DNA of 64,000 nucleotides, from assembly GCA_038046785.1 (NCBI GenBank), contig JBBSVM010000006.1:62001-126000 (forward strand), written 5' to 3'. Shown one piece after another: positions 8,276 to 16,853 of this stretch (its first letter is position 1; the number at the start of each line of letters is the position of its first letter). The position numbers and the translations under genes were made by a program. This DNA is from JAHFTW01 sp038046785. Its GTDB lineage: Archaea > Thermoplasmatota > E2 > JACPAO01 > JAHFTW01. Under the pieces are notes generated by a model. The model was not told the origin of the DNA. It saw only the letters and a program-made list of their open reading frames with translations, and did not search any database.

Positions 8276-8677
8276 GTGCCCCCGTACCTGCAGACCATCG
8301 CCGTGCGTTTCCGCGACATCGACGCGCTGGATCACGTGAACCACGCCGTCATCGCTACCTACTGCGAGACGGTGCGCTGCGACTGGTTCGCTCTCCACGG
8401 CTGGACCAGCATGGCGAACCTGCCGTTCATCATTGCCTCCCTCCACGTCGAATACAAGGCGCCCATCCCGAAGACGGCGAATCTGCAGATTGCCGTCACC
8501 GTGCCGCGCATCGGCGGCAAATCGTGGGAGTTCGACTACGAGTTGAAGGACGCCACGAGCGGAGTTCTCTACGCCACCGCGAAGACCATCCAGGTTGCCT
8601 ACGACTACAAGGCGAAGGCCACCGTTGCCCTGGAGGGGCCCCTGCGCGCCAAACTCGAGGCGCTGACGCCCGCATAA
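8276..8677 (+). CDS. Hotdog-fold acyl-CoA thioesterase (4HBT/YbgC type)
   Basis: The 133-residue single hotdog domain has the 4-hydroxybenzoyl-CoA thioesterase signature VRFRDIDALDHVNHAVIATYCE, where the Asp is the expected catalytic residue, followed by HVEYKAPI. It would hydrolyse an acyl-CoA of unknown chain. A paralogue at 29173 shares the C-terminal phrases GGKSW-FDYE and YATAKT-QVAYDYK. The GTG start is set by the upstream TATA box and by the normal length of the family. The Rieske-flavodoxin gene follows at 33 nt with a TATA-like sequence over this gene's stop codon. Confidence 0.85.
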   Translation: MPPYLQTIAVRFRDIDALDHVNHAVIATYCETVRCDWFALHGWTSMANLPFIIASLHVEYKAPIPKTANLQIAVTVPRIGGKSWEFDYELKDATSGVLYATAKTIQVAYDYKAKATVALEGPLRAKLEALTPA

Positions 8678-8709
8678 GGCCTCAAATCCTCAAGGGCGAT
8701 GGCGCGGTC

Positions 8710-9816
8710 ATGGCCTCGACCTGGCATGACCTGGGAGGTGCGGACAGCTTCCGGCTCCGGCCCTTGACTGGGGTCACGGTCGGCTCGACGCGCCTGCTCG
8801 TGACGCACAAGGGGGGCCAATTCGGTGTTCTCTCCGCGGTGTGCAGCCACGCCGGCGGCCCGCTCGAGAAAGGCCGTCTCGATGGCGACTACGTTGTCTG
8901 CCCTTGGCACGCCTGGACGTTTGAACGGCAGGCGGGCCACTGCAAGCCGCCGTGGGACCACGAGACGACGCCCGCCTACGCCGTCAAGGTCGAGAGCGGC
9001 CGCCTCCTCGTGGACCTCGACTCCAAGACGAAACGGGTCGTCGATCCGCAAACGCACCCACTCAAGCGCAAACCGGTGCGCGCCCCGGGGCCGCTGCGCG
9101 TCGTTGGCATCAGCACCACCGTGATGAACAAGGAAGCGCCGCGCTTCAGCACCTCGGAGGCGCTCTTGGAAGAGTCGCTCCGTCACGCCGCGACCAAGGG
9201 CGCCGAGACGAAGATGATCCGGCTCAACGACCTCTCCATCCGCCCCTGCGAAGGCTACTACTCCATCGCAGCGCCCGCCTGCACCTGGCCCTGCACCATC
9301 ACCCAGAAGGACCCCAAGGACCAGATGGCCGAGGTGTACGAGGCGCTCGTGCACTGGGCCGACGTCGTGCTGGTCGCGACTCCCATCCGCTGGGGCGCCG
9401 CCTCGTCGCTCTATTTCCGGATGGCGGAGCGGCTCAACACCGTGCAGAACCAGATGACCACGCACAGCAACGTCCTCATCCGCAACAAGGTGGCCGCCTT
9501 CATCGTCACCGGAGGCCAGGACAACGTCCAAGCGGTCGCCGGCCAGATGATGAACTTCTTCGCCGAACTGGGGTTCCACTTCCCGCAGTTCCCGTTCATC
9601 GGCCACAGCCGCGGCTGGTCGGCCGAGGACATGGAGCGCAACGTCGCCTACGTCCAGCAGTCGGACGAGCTGCGGCAAGGGGCCCGCAGCCTGGCCGAAC
9701 GCGCCCTCGAGCTGGCGCACACCCTGGTCGAGCACCAGCACCCCGGCGCCACCGTGGAGTCCGGTGGGCGCAAAGCGTCCGGCCTGGTCGAGCAGGCGCC
9801 AAGAGGTGCCACCTGA
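8710..9816 (+). CDS. Rieske ferredoxin-flavodoxin reductase fusion
   Basis: The 368-residue protein joins two redox domains. Residues 1-105 are a Rieske 2Fe-2S domain with the ligand pairs CSH (45 and 47) and CPWH (64 and 67). After a Pro/Lys linker, residues about 130-330 form a flavodoxin-like NADPH-dependent FMN reductase domain (LRVVGISTT, DVVLVATPIRWGAASS, FIVTGGQDN). I infer an intramolecular electron path between flavin and Rieske cluster; the partner is unknown. The fusion is continuous with no frameshift. The ATG at 8710 directly precedes the Rieske domain and an ATAAGG box lies about 30 nt upstream. The acetyltransferase frame overlaps its stop. Confidence 0.82.
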   Translation: MASTWHDLGGADSFRLRPLTGVTVGSTRLLVTHKGGQFGVLSAVCSHAGGPLEKGRLDGDYVVCPWHAWTFERQAGHCKPPWDHETTPAYAVKVESGRLLVDLDSKTKRVVDPQTHPLKRKPVRAPGPLRVVGISTTVMNKEAPRFSTSEALLEESLRHAATKGAETKMIRLNDLSIRPCEGYYSIAAPACTWPCTITQKDPKDQMAEVYEALVHWADVVLVATPIRWGAASSLYFRMAERLNTVQNQMTTHSNVLIRNKVAAFIVTGGQDNVQAVAGQMMNFFAELGFHFPQFPFIGHSRGWSAEDMERNVAYVQQSDELRQGARSLAERALELAHTLVEHQHPGATVESGGRKASGLVEQAPRGAT

Positions 9817-10256
9817 GCACCATCGCCCCCGCCACTGCGGCCGACCTGCCCCTCCTGCTGCCGCTGGTGCGCGCGATGCACGAGCATGAACATCTCCCGA
9901 TGGGTTCTGCGGAGGAGAGGGCGCTCGCCGGTCTGCTTGCCGACCCGTCGCGCGGAACCATCCTGGTCGTGCGCGGCCCCGGCGCCCTGCTCGGGTACGC
10001 CATCCTCGGGTACGGCTACAGCGTCGAGTTCCACGGCGTGGACGCCTTCGTGGACGAACTCTTCGTTGCCGAGGCCCACCGCGGCAAGGGGCTCGGGCGG
10101 CGGCTGTTGGAGGCAGCGGAGCAGTCGGTGCGGGCCGCCGGCGTCGTGGCGCTCCATCTTGAGGTGGACCACGCCAACCCGGCGGCGCGCCGCCTCTACG
10201 AATCGTTGGGCTACCGGTCCCACCCGCGCCACCTCATGACGAAATGGCACGCCTGA
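9813..10256 (+). CDS. GNAT-family N-acetyltransferase with CTG start
   Basis: The 147-residue protein has a GNAT fold. The N-terminal strand is STIAPATAADLPLLLPLV, the acetyl-CoA-binding loop is AHRGKGLGRRLLEAAE, and the end is NPAARRLYESLGYRSHP. It would acetylate an unknown amine. No ATG, GTG or TTG occurs in frame before the first beta strand. The frame begins with CTG at 9813, which overlaps the upstream TGA as CTGA, the same geometry as ATGA coupling. The first ATG (9877) would remove the first strand of the fold. I therefore read CTG as the start, coupled to the Rieske-flavodoxin gene. Confidence 0.75.
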   Translation: MSTIAPATAADLPLLLPLVRAMHEHEHLPMGSAEERALAGLLADPSRGTILVVRGPGALLGYAILGYGYSVEFHGVDAFVDELFVAEAHRGKGLGRRLLEAAEQSVRAAGVVALHLEVDHANPAARRLYESLGYRSHPRHLMTKWHA

Positions 10257-10318
10257 GCGGCGCGCTCCAGGCCCGAGGCGTCGTCTTTAACTCCAGAAAC
10301 GACAACAGGGCACCTGCC

Positions 10319-10864
10319 ATGATTTGGCTCTACATCGTGATCGCGGCGGTCGTCCTGCTCGTCATCTACGCCATCGTCATCCGCAACCGCATGATTCGTG
10401 CGGAGAACCAGGTGGACAACGCTTGGTCCCAGATTGATGTCCAGTTGCAGCGCCGCGGCGAGCTGATCCCCAACGTCATCGAGACGGTGAAGGGCTACGC
10501 CAAGCACGAGAAGGAGACTCTCGACGCCGTCATCAAGGCGCGCGGCAACATGCTCTCCGCCACCACGCGCGAGGGCAAGATGGCCCAGGAAGGCATCCTC
10601 GAGCAGGCGCTCGGCAAGCTCTTCGCCATCGCCGAGGCCTACCCCGATCTCAAGGCCAACACCAACTTCCTGAAGCTGCAGGAGGAGCTGGCGCACACCG
10701 AGAACAAGGTCGCCTTCTCGCGCCAGGCCTACAACGACTCGATCACGTTCTTCAACAACCTCATCGAGACTTTCCCCGGCAGTCTGTTCCGCGGCGGCCG
10801 CAAGGAGAAAGCGCAGCTCGCCGTGCCGGAGCACACGAAGGCGCTGCCCAAGGTCGCGTTCTAA
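10319..10864 (+). CDS. lemA: LemA-family membrane protein
   Basis: The 181-residue protein has one N-terminal membrane helix (residues 3-22) and then the helical LemA domain, with RAENQVDNAWSQIDVQLQRRGELIPN and the closing YNDSITFFNNLIETFPGS. LemA proteins sit in the membrane with the C-terminal domain outside and are commonly found beside HtpX-like proteases, as here. The exact role is not established. The ATG at 10319 is supported by a GTCTTTAAC box 28-36 nt upstream. The htpX-like gene follows 9 nt later and is probably co-transcribed. Confidence 0.9.
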   Translation: MIWLYIVIAAVVLLVIYAIVIRNRMIRAENQVDNAWSQIDVQLQRRGELIPNVIETVKGYAKHEKETLDAVIKARGNMLSATTREGKMAQEGILEQALGKLFAIAEAYPDLKANTNFLKLQEELAHTENKVAFSRQAYNDSITFFNNLIETFPGSLFRGGRKEKAQLAVPEHTKALPKVAF

Positions 10865-10873
10865 GGGTCAAGC

Positions 10874-11791
10874 ATGGCAGCCATCCCGCTTGCCGAGCAG
10901 GTGCGCCGCAACAAGGCGGCCACCGCCCGACTCTTCCTCATCCTTTTCCTCATTCTCTTCGCGATGGTTTTCGCCATCGGCTACGCGTTGGGCTACCCGC
11001 CCATCATCACCGCGCCGGCAGCTCTCATTTTCGGCCTCATTTATTTGGCGATGGCGAGCAGTTTCTCTGTGCAGACCGTCCTGCGCGCGGCGCGCGCCCG
11101 GGAACCCAACATGGAGGTCCCGGAGGAGCGCCGTCTCGTCGAAGTGGTCGAGGAGATGTCCATCGCGGCGCGCATCCCGATGCCGAAGGTGTACGTGCAG
11201 GAATCCAACGACATCAACGCCTTTGCCACCGGCCGCAAGCCGGAGGAGGGCGTCATCTGCGCCACGACCGGCGCGCTGCGTGACTTGACTCGCGAGGAGT
11301 TGCAGGGCGTCATCGGCCACGAAGTCGGGCACATCCGCAACTACGACATCCGCATCACCACCTACGCCATCGCCCTCATCGGCGTCATCGCGATGATTGG
11401 TGAGATTGTCTGGCGAGCGCTGTTCTTCGGCGGCGGACGCAAGAAAGATGTCCACCCCGCGATGATTCTGGTCGCCATTGCTCTGGCGATTTTGGCTCCC
11501 ATCCTGAGCCGCATGGTGTATCTCGCCATCAGCCGCTCGCGCGAGTACCTCGCCGACACCACCGGTGCCGAGCTGACGCGCAACCCGGAGGCGCTCGCAA
11601 GCGCTCTCGAGAAGATTCTGCACGACAAGCCGGAGCCGCACCACGGCGACCGCACCGTGGCGAGTCTCTACTTCGCCAACCCGTTCAAGCGCAAGCACGC
11701 CAACTCGCTCTGGAGCAGCCACCCGCCGCTCGAGGAGCGCATCTCGCGCCTGCGCGGCCGTCCCTACGAAGGCCCCCCGCCACAACAGTAG
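10874..11791 (+). CDS. htpX: HtpX-like membrane zinc metalloprotease (M48)
   Basis: The 305-residue protein is an M48 peptidase. Two hydrophobic helices occupy residues 18-60. The zinc-binding HEVGH lies at about 150-154, followed by further membrane segments. SREYLADTTGAELT near 220 supplies the third zinc ligand (Glu). It ends in the conserved SSHPPLEERISRLRG. HtpX-type proteases degrade damaged membrane proteins. It follows lemA at 9 nt. It is full length compared with the family. Confidence 0.9.
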   Translation: MAAIPLAEQVRRNKAATARLFLILFLILFAMVFAIGYALGYPPIITAPAALIFGLIYLAMASSFSVQTVLRAARAREPNMEVPEERRLVEVVEEMSIAARIPMPKVYVQESNDINAFATGRKPEEGVICATTGALRDLTREELQGVIGHEVGHIRNYDIRITTYAIALIGVIAMIGEIVWRALFFGGGRKKDVHPAMILVAIALAILAPILSRMVYLAISRSREYLADTTGAELTRNPEALASALEKILHDKPEPHHGDRTVASLYFANPFKRKHANSLWSSHPPLEERISRLRGRPYEGPPPQQ

Positions 11792-11812
11792 GTTCGGCCC
11801 GGTCCATCACAA

Positions 11813-11820
11813 CCGTTATG
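11813..11820 (+). promoter_or_regulatory. TATA-like box of the first CocE-like gene
   Basis: The sequence CCGTTATG lies 26-33 nt before the ATG at 11846. It favours that ATG over the in-frame GTG at 11834. Confidence 0.45.
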
Positions 11821-11845
11821 GGCGTCCCCCTTTGTGGACGAGCCG

Positions 11846-13543
11846 ATGAAGGTCTCTGCAGGGTTCCTGTTCCTGGCGTTTGCCGTCGTTGCCCTGGCGG
11901 GCTGCGCCGAGAACAGCGATGAGGCGAACGGGCAAAATGTGGCAAGCCGACCGTTCGACGCCACGACGCTGTCGCCTGCCATCCACGCGATGTTGCCCGC
12001 GGAAGAGGTCTGGGTGACCGCCTCCGACGGCCAGCGCATCAACAATGTCGTTTACCGCCCCGACACTGAGGAGGAGGTCCCGGTCTTCATCAATTTCAGC
12101 CCTTACTGGGCCGACTCGGCGATGGTCGAGGGCGACGCCTTCTCCACCTACATGATTCAGGAGTACGTTCCGCGCGGCTTTGCCGTCGTGCTCTCGGCCA
12201 TTCGCGGCACGGGACACTCGGAAGGCTGCTTCCCCATCGGCGGCGACCGCGAATCGCTCGACCTCAACGAGGTCGTGGAGTTCTTCAGCAAGGAGTCCTG
12301 GTCGAATGGAAACATCGCGGCGGGCGGAAAATCCTACGACTCGACGAGCCAGAATGGCCTCATCGCCAAGTTCCCCCACCCCGCGCTCAAGGGGCTGTTC
12401 CACGTCTCCGGCATCACCGACCTCTACCGCTACACGATGCATGATGGCGTCCCGTACGGCAGCGGCAGCCGCACCCTTTCCTTCACCCCATCCTACTACG
12501 CCCTGGAGGGGCTCAACGAGTATGTCGATGTTACCACAGGCGCCGGCGACACCAGCAACGAAGATGCCGAATCGCTCGCCCGACTCATCGACGATGCAGC
12601 ATGCGCTGAAGTTCCCGGCCACCTCGCCAACCCCGCTGCCTCCGCCGCCCTCGGCGTCAAGACCGCGTACTGGCAGGAGCGCGACTACACGGCGTTCCTC
12701 GCCTCGTCGTCCTGGCAGGGCTCCATCTTCTTCGTGCACGGCCTGCAGGACTGGAACGTCCAGCCCGACCACATCCAGCCCTGGCTCGATATCGTGCAGA
12801 ACAAAGGCGGCATCGAGGTCGTCGGCTGGCTGCATCAGTGGCAACAGGACGGCACCGGCCACGTCTACCCCATGCGCACCGACTGGAACGAGACGATGCT
12901 GCGCTGGATGGACGGCGTCCTCAAGGGCAACGACGTCGCGATGGCGAGTTTGAACGGGTACGAGTCCATGGCGGACGACGGACTCTTCCGCCGCAGCGCC
13001 GCCTGGCCGCCTGCATCGCCCACCACGCTCCGGCTCGCCGACGCGGAGGTCGCCTGCAACTCGACCTGCAGCATCCAGGACGTCCCGCTCCTCGAAGCAG
13101 GCGCTCAGGCAGTTCGGCTGGCGGGCGCCCCCACCATCCAGCTCCGTGTCCAGGCGCAGGTTCCCGATCCGACGCTCACCGTTGTCCTGTTCAAGGAGAA
13201 CGCGACCGGCCGCAGCTGGGTCGGCGAAGGCGCCATGCGGCTCCTGCTGCGCGATTCCCTTGCCACCCCGAACCCGGTCGTCGTCGGCGAGCGCTACACG
13301 GCGCGCATCACGCTCTACCCGCTCGACGCGGTGCTGCAACCGGGCGAGCGCTGGGTCCTTTCCTTTGGCGCAGCGCCCACGCAGGGACTTGCCTCGGCGA
13401 CGCAATCACTGTCGGCGGTTCCTGCCTACCCCGGCGACGTCTTCTACGAGCCCACCACCGCCATCGTCACGGCGACACTTCTTGATCCCGCCGTCGGCCT
13501 CCTCAATCCGCAGCCTGAGCCGATGAAGTGCTTTACCTGCTGA
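11846..13543 (+). CDS. Secreted CocE/NonD-family (S15-like) hydrolase, lipoprotein
   Basis: The 565-residue protein starts with a lipoprotein signal ending in ALAGC. It then has an X-Pro dipeptidyl-peptidase/CocE-type alpha/beta hydrolase: AIRGTGHSEGCF, the nucleophile region GGKSYDSTSQ, the acid region HGLQDWNVQPDH, and the His region GTGHVYPM. The C-terminal jelly-roll domain begins near residue 395. The family cleaves peptides, acyl esters or cephalosporin-like amides; the substrate here is unknown. The nucleophile loop is SYDST rather than the usual SYxG found in the paralogue downstream, so activity may differ. The second copy follows after a GAGGTGGA ribosome-binding site. Confidence 0.85.
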   Translation: MKVSAGFLFLAFAVVALAGCAENSDEANGQNVASRPFDATTLSPAIHAMLPAEEVWVTASDGQRINNVVYRPDTEEEVPVFINFSPYWADSAMVEGDAFSTYMIQEYVPRGFAVVLSAIRGTGHSEGCFPIGGDRESLDLNEVVEFFSKESWSNGNIAAGGKSYDSTSQNGLIAKFPHPALKGLFHVSGITDLYRYTMHDGVPYGSGSRTLSFTPSYYALEGLNEYVDVTTGAGDTSNEDAESLARLIDDAACAEVPGHLANPAASAALGVKTAYWQERDYTAFLASSSWQGSIFFVHGLQDWNVQPDHIQPWLDIVQNKGGIEVVGWLHQWQQDGTGHVYPMRTDWNETMLRWMDGVLKGNDVAMASLNGYESMADDGLFRRSAAWPPASPTTLRLADAEVACNSTCSIQDVPLLEAGAQAVRLAGAPTIQLRVQAQVPDPTLTVVLFKENATGRSWVGEGAMRLLLRDSLATPNPVVVGERYTARITLYPLDAVLQPGERWVLSFGAAPTQGLASATQSLSAVPAYPGDVFYEPTTAIVTATLLDPAVGLLNPQPEPMKCFTC

Positions 13544-13553
13544 GGTGGATGCG

Positions 13554-15302
13554 ATGCAGCACGTCCTTCCCGTCGCACTCGTTCTGACACTTCTGGTTGC
13601 AGGCTGCGCCGCCCCATCCAGTCGCAGCGACAGCGCCGACCCGTTCCTGCGCGTCCTTGATCCGTTGAGCGAGGACCTGCACGCCATCGGCGAGCACCTC
13701 GACCACACGTTCGATGGCGCCACCGGGACGCAGCTCTACGTCGACTACGTCCTCCCCAACCCGGTCCCCGACGGCGGCGCTCCAGTCATCCTCGTTTTCA
13801 CGCCCTACCAAGGCGCTGACCTCGATGTCGGCGGAGAAGGGGAGGGACAGGAGCCGGTGCTGGAGGATGCGCCCTACAATCTCAACTTGGTCAACACGTT
13901 CGTGCCGAAGGGGTACGCGGTCGCCTTCGCCGACGTGCGCGGCAACCACAACGCTGGCGGCTGCATCGATCAGACCGGCCCCGAGCAGTGGCAGGATGGC
14001 TACGACTACGTCGAATGGCTCGGCACGCAGCCGTGGTCGAACGGCAAGGTCGGCATGTACGGTGCCTCCTACGACGGCGAGACGCAGTTCACCACCGCCA
14101 TGATGGCGCCGCCGCACTTGGCCACCATTGTCCCGGTCGCCTCGGTGAGCAACCAGTACGAGTGGAACTTCTACCAAGGCGTCCCCTACGAGTTGCAGCC
14201 CTTCCTGGGGATGTTCAGCTACTTCCAGGGCTCGGCGATCCCCTCGACCGACCCCGCCAACGCGCCGCTCTACCCGGAGAAGCTGGAGTGCCAGGCGCAG
14301 CAGTTCACCGCCGGAACCGACTTCTCCGGCGACAACACGACGTTCTGGCAGGAGCGTGACTACCGCGGCATGGCGGGCCAGATCGAGGCCTCCGTCCTGC
14401 ACGTGCACGGCCTCGCGGACTGGAACGTGCGGCCCATTCACATCGACCCGCTCTTCAACCGCATCACGAGCGAGAAGCGCGGCATCTTCGGGCAGTGGGG
14501 CCACGCCTACCCCGACCGCGACGACTGGAAGGACCTCTTGCACGCTTGGTACGATCACTTCCTTCTGGGCCGCGACAACGGCATCCTGGAGAGGCTGCCG
14601 CCCGTTCTCATCGAGGACAACCAAGGCGCTTGGCACGGCATCCAGTCCTTCCCCGCCCTCGACGCGGCTTGGCTGGAGTTGGAGCTCTCGGCCGACGGCA
14701 CCGTGGTCGCACCGGGCCAGGCTTCGGCAGGCGAGCTCGCCATCGTCGATTACCCGGAGGAGGTCCTCACTGGCATCGCCCCCGACGTCGGCCCGAACGC
14801 CGTGACGGCGGTCGCTGGTCTGGAAGACCCCGACCGGCTGACCTGGACCTGGACGACGAGCCAGGAACTGCGTCTCGTCGGGCGCCCCGAAATCACGTTC
14901 GAGGCCAGCACGGACACCACTTCGACGCACTGGGTCGCCCACTTCAACGTGGAGGGAGCCGAATGCCTCGGCACCACGACGCTGTGCGAGAACGGCGGCT
15001 ACCAGGACACCCGCCACCGCGACGGCATGAACGCTCCGAGTGACCTCACGCCGAACGAGCCGTACACGCTGACCCTGCGCATGTACCCGCAGTACGACGT
15101 CATCCCGGCCAACAGCAAGGTGACGCTTGTTCTCACGAACAACGACTCCGAAGTGAGCCAGGACAACACCTTCGCACGCAGCCTCGTCTCCGTCGGCGGA
15201 GGCAAGGCGACGCTGCGCCTGCCACTCCACGCCGGGGGCATCGCCCTGCCCGACGACACGCTGCCCTTCCCGTTCCCGGGTTACCTGCCGCCGTCGGCTT
15301 AA
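13554..15302 (+). CDS. Secreted CocE/NonD-family (S15-like) hydrolase, lipoprotein
   Basis: The 582-residue paralogue of the preceding gene has lipobox LVAGC. The hydrolase core includes FADVRGNHNAGGC, the canonical nucleophile elbow GASYDGETQ, HGLADWNVRPIHID with the likely acid, and WGHAYPDRDD with the likely catalytic His. A C-terminal beta domain ends in the phrase GIALPDDTLPFPFPGYLPP. It is probably an exported peptidase or esterase. The ATG at 13554 is preferred over the in-frame GTG at 13545 because GAGGTGGA lies just upstream of it and overlaps the previous stop. The two genes form an operon. Confidence 0.87.
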   Translation: MQHVLPVALVLTLLVAGCAAPSSRSDSADPFLRVLDPLSEDLHAIGEHLDHTFDGATGTQLYVDYVLPNPVPDGGAPVILVFTPYQGADLDVGGEGEGQEPVLEDAPYNLNLVNTFVPKGYAVAFADVRGNHNAGGCIDQTGPEQWQDGYDYVEWLGTQPWSNGKVGMYGASYDGETQFTTAMMAPPHLATIVPVASVSNQYEWNFYQGVPYELQPFLGMFSYFQGSAIPSTDPANAPLYPEKLECQAQQFTAGTDFSGDNTTFWQERDYRGMAGQIEASVLHVHGLADWNVRPIHIDPLFNRITSEKRGIFGQWGHAYPDRDDWKDLLHAWYDHFLLGRDNGILERLPPVLIEDNQGAWHGIQSFPALDAAWLELELSADGTVVAPGQASAGELAIVDYPEEVLTGIAPDVGPNAVTAVAGLEDPDRLTWTWTTSQELRLVGRPEITFEASTDTTSTHWVAHFNVEGAECLGTTTLCENGGYQDTRHRDGMNAPSDLTPNEPYTLTLRMYPQYDVIPANSKVTLVLTNNDSEVSQDNTFARSLVSVGGGKATLRLPLHAGGIALPDDTLPFPFPGYLPPSA

Positions 15303-15305
15303 AAG
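15298..15305 (+). promoter_or_regulatory. TATA-like box of the leuB-like gene
   Basis: The sequence CTTAAAAG, overlapping the stop codon of the upstream hydrolase gene, lies 23-30 nt before the GTG at 15328 and fixes that GTG as the likely start. Confidence 0.5.
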
Positions 15306-15327
15306 CCGCCCCGGAGTCGCCCGGTCC

Positions 15328-16467
15328 GTGGCGAACAAGGTCATCAGCCTCCCCGGCGACGGCGTCGGAAAAGAAGTCGTCGCGGCGGCTCACACGGTCC
15401 TCGAAGCGGCGCAAGAGAAGCACGGCTTCGACCTTGACATCCAGCACATTGACTGTGGCGCGCAGCACTACGCCAAGACCGGCCACGAATGGGAAGAGGG
15501 TGGACTCGCCGCCTGTGCGGATGCCGACGCGGTGCTGCTGGGCGCCGTCGGCTGGCCCGGCGTGTCGCTGCCCGATGGCAACATCGCCGGCTGGAACGTC
15601 ATCTTCGGCCTGCGCCTCGGACTCGACCTCTACGCCAACGTCCGCCCCTGCAAGCTTTTCCCCGGGGTCCCGCACAAAATCTCCGAGAAGTTCATGCAAA
15701 TCTGGGAGCCCCAGAACGTCGACATGGTCATTTTCCGCGAGAACACGGAAGGTTCCTACACGCCGACGCGCGGCACCCTGAAGCGCGCCGGAATCGAGGA
15801 GGTCGCCGTGGACTCCCGCGTCATCACTCGCAAGGGCGCCACGCGCATCAACGAGCGCGCGTTCGAGATGGCGGAGGCGCGCGCCGCAGCGCGCAAGGCG
15901 ACCGGCGCCAAGCACCCGTCCGGTGAAGCGCACGCCAAAGTGACCTGCATCGACAAGTCGAACGTGCGCGCCGGCTGCCGCCTCTTCCGTGGCTGCTACG
16001 ATGAGGTCGCTGCCGCCCACCCCAAGGTGACGCGGGACTACGCCTACGTCGACGCCTTCACGCAGAGCCTGGTGCGCAACCCGGAATGGTACGACGTCTG
16101 CGTCGCCCCCAACATGCTGGGCGACATCGTCACCGACCTCGCCGCCGTCCTGCAGGGCGGCATGGGCATGGCCGCCTCCGGCAACATCGGCGACAAGCAC
16201 GCGATGTTCGAGCCGGTGCACGGCTCCGCCCCCAAGCACGCTGGCAAGGATGTCATCAACCCGTACGCAGCCATTCTCACCGCGGGCATGATGCTGGAGC
16301 ACATCGGCCACAAGAAGAGCGACAAGCGCCTTCTTGCGGGTGCGGCCAGCATCGACGCGGCGGTCGCGGCGAGCCTCAAGCGCAAAGTCTTCACCTACGA
16401 CCTTGGCGGTTCCTTCAAGACCAGCCAAGTCGGCGTCGAAGTCGCAAAAACGCTCAAGGCAGTCTAA
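15328..16467 (+). CDS. leuB: Isopropylmalate/homoisocitrate-type dehydrogenase
   Basis: The 379-residue beta-decarboxylating dehydrogenase starts KVISLPGDGVGKEVV. It has LLGAVGWPGVSLPDGN, YANVRPCKLFPG and FRENTEGSY, then a CIDKSNV segment, the metal-binding APNMLGDIVTDLAA, and the NAD-binding FEPVHGSAPKHAGKDVINP. The LGAVG motif is typical of LeuB rather than isocitrate dehydrogenase. It would oxidise and decarboxylate 3-isopropylmalate or homoisocitrate; tartrate-dehydrogenase-like members also exist. It fits the pathway of the leuC and leuD genes about 8-11 kb upstream but has its own promoter. GTG is the start. Confidence 0.85.
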   Translation: MANKVISLPGDGVGKEVVAAAHTVLEAAQEKHGFDLDIQHIDCGAQHYAKTGHEWEEGGLAACADADAVLLGAVGWPGVSLPDGNIAGWNVIFGLRLGLDLYANVRPCKLFPGVPHKISEKFMQIWEPQNVDMVIFRENTEGSYTPTRGTLKRAGIEEVAVDSRVITRKGATRINERAFEMAEARAAARKATGAKHPSGEAHAKVTCIDKSNVRAGCRLFRGCYDEVAAAHPKVTRDYAYVDAFTQSLVRNPEWYDVCVAPNMLGDIVTDLAAVLQGGMGMAASGNIGDKHAMFEPVHGSAPKHAGKDVINPYAAILTAGMMLEHIGHKKSDKRLLAGAASIDAAVAASLKRKVFTYDLGGSFKTSQVGVEVAKTLKAV

Positions 16468-16511
16468 GCCCACGCCCGCGACTTCTTGAGCACAACGCCT
16501 TCTCGACCGTT

Positions 16512-16853
16512 GTGCCCCACGCCGTCATCCTGGCCGCCACGACGATGCCCAGCCTCGGCCCGCAGCCGCTTGCCCGCGAGGGCGGAACCCTGCACAAGGT
16601 CGCCGAGGTTGCGACCCTGCCCGAAGGCTGGCTGCTGAAGTCGCTCATCATTCTACCTGCTGGAAAACTCGCGTTCTTCACGCGCGTGGACAAGCGCCCC
16701 GACGGCCTTGTCGTGCGTCTCGACGACCACATGCCCGTCGAACGTGGTCCCGATGTCTTCCAGCATCTTGCCCTCATCGCGAAACGTCTCCTGGCAGAGA
16801 ATCCCGGTTCGACGTTGGGGCCGACGAACTTGGCGGACCGCATCCACGCCTAA
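16512..16853 (+). CDS. Hypothetical protein, 113 aa
   Basis: A small open frame starts with GTG and encodes a mixed alpha/beta soluble protein with no membrane segment and no motif that I recognise. Its sequence (LPEGWLLKSLIILPAGKLAF, DDHMPVERGPDVFQHLALIAK) has a balanced amino-acid composition, unlike the shadow frames on the other strand, so it is probably real. Its stop overlaps the 3' end of the convergent SNF2 gene by 4 nt. No clear TATA box was found. Function is unknown. Confidence 0.55.
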   Translation: MPHAVILAATTMPSLGPQPLAREGGTLHKVAEVATLPEGWLLKSLIILPAGKLAFFTRVDKRPDGLVVRLDDHMPVERGPDVFQHLALIAKRLLAENPGSTLGPTNLADRIHA

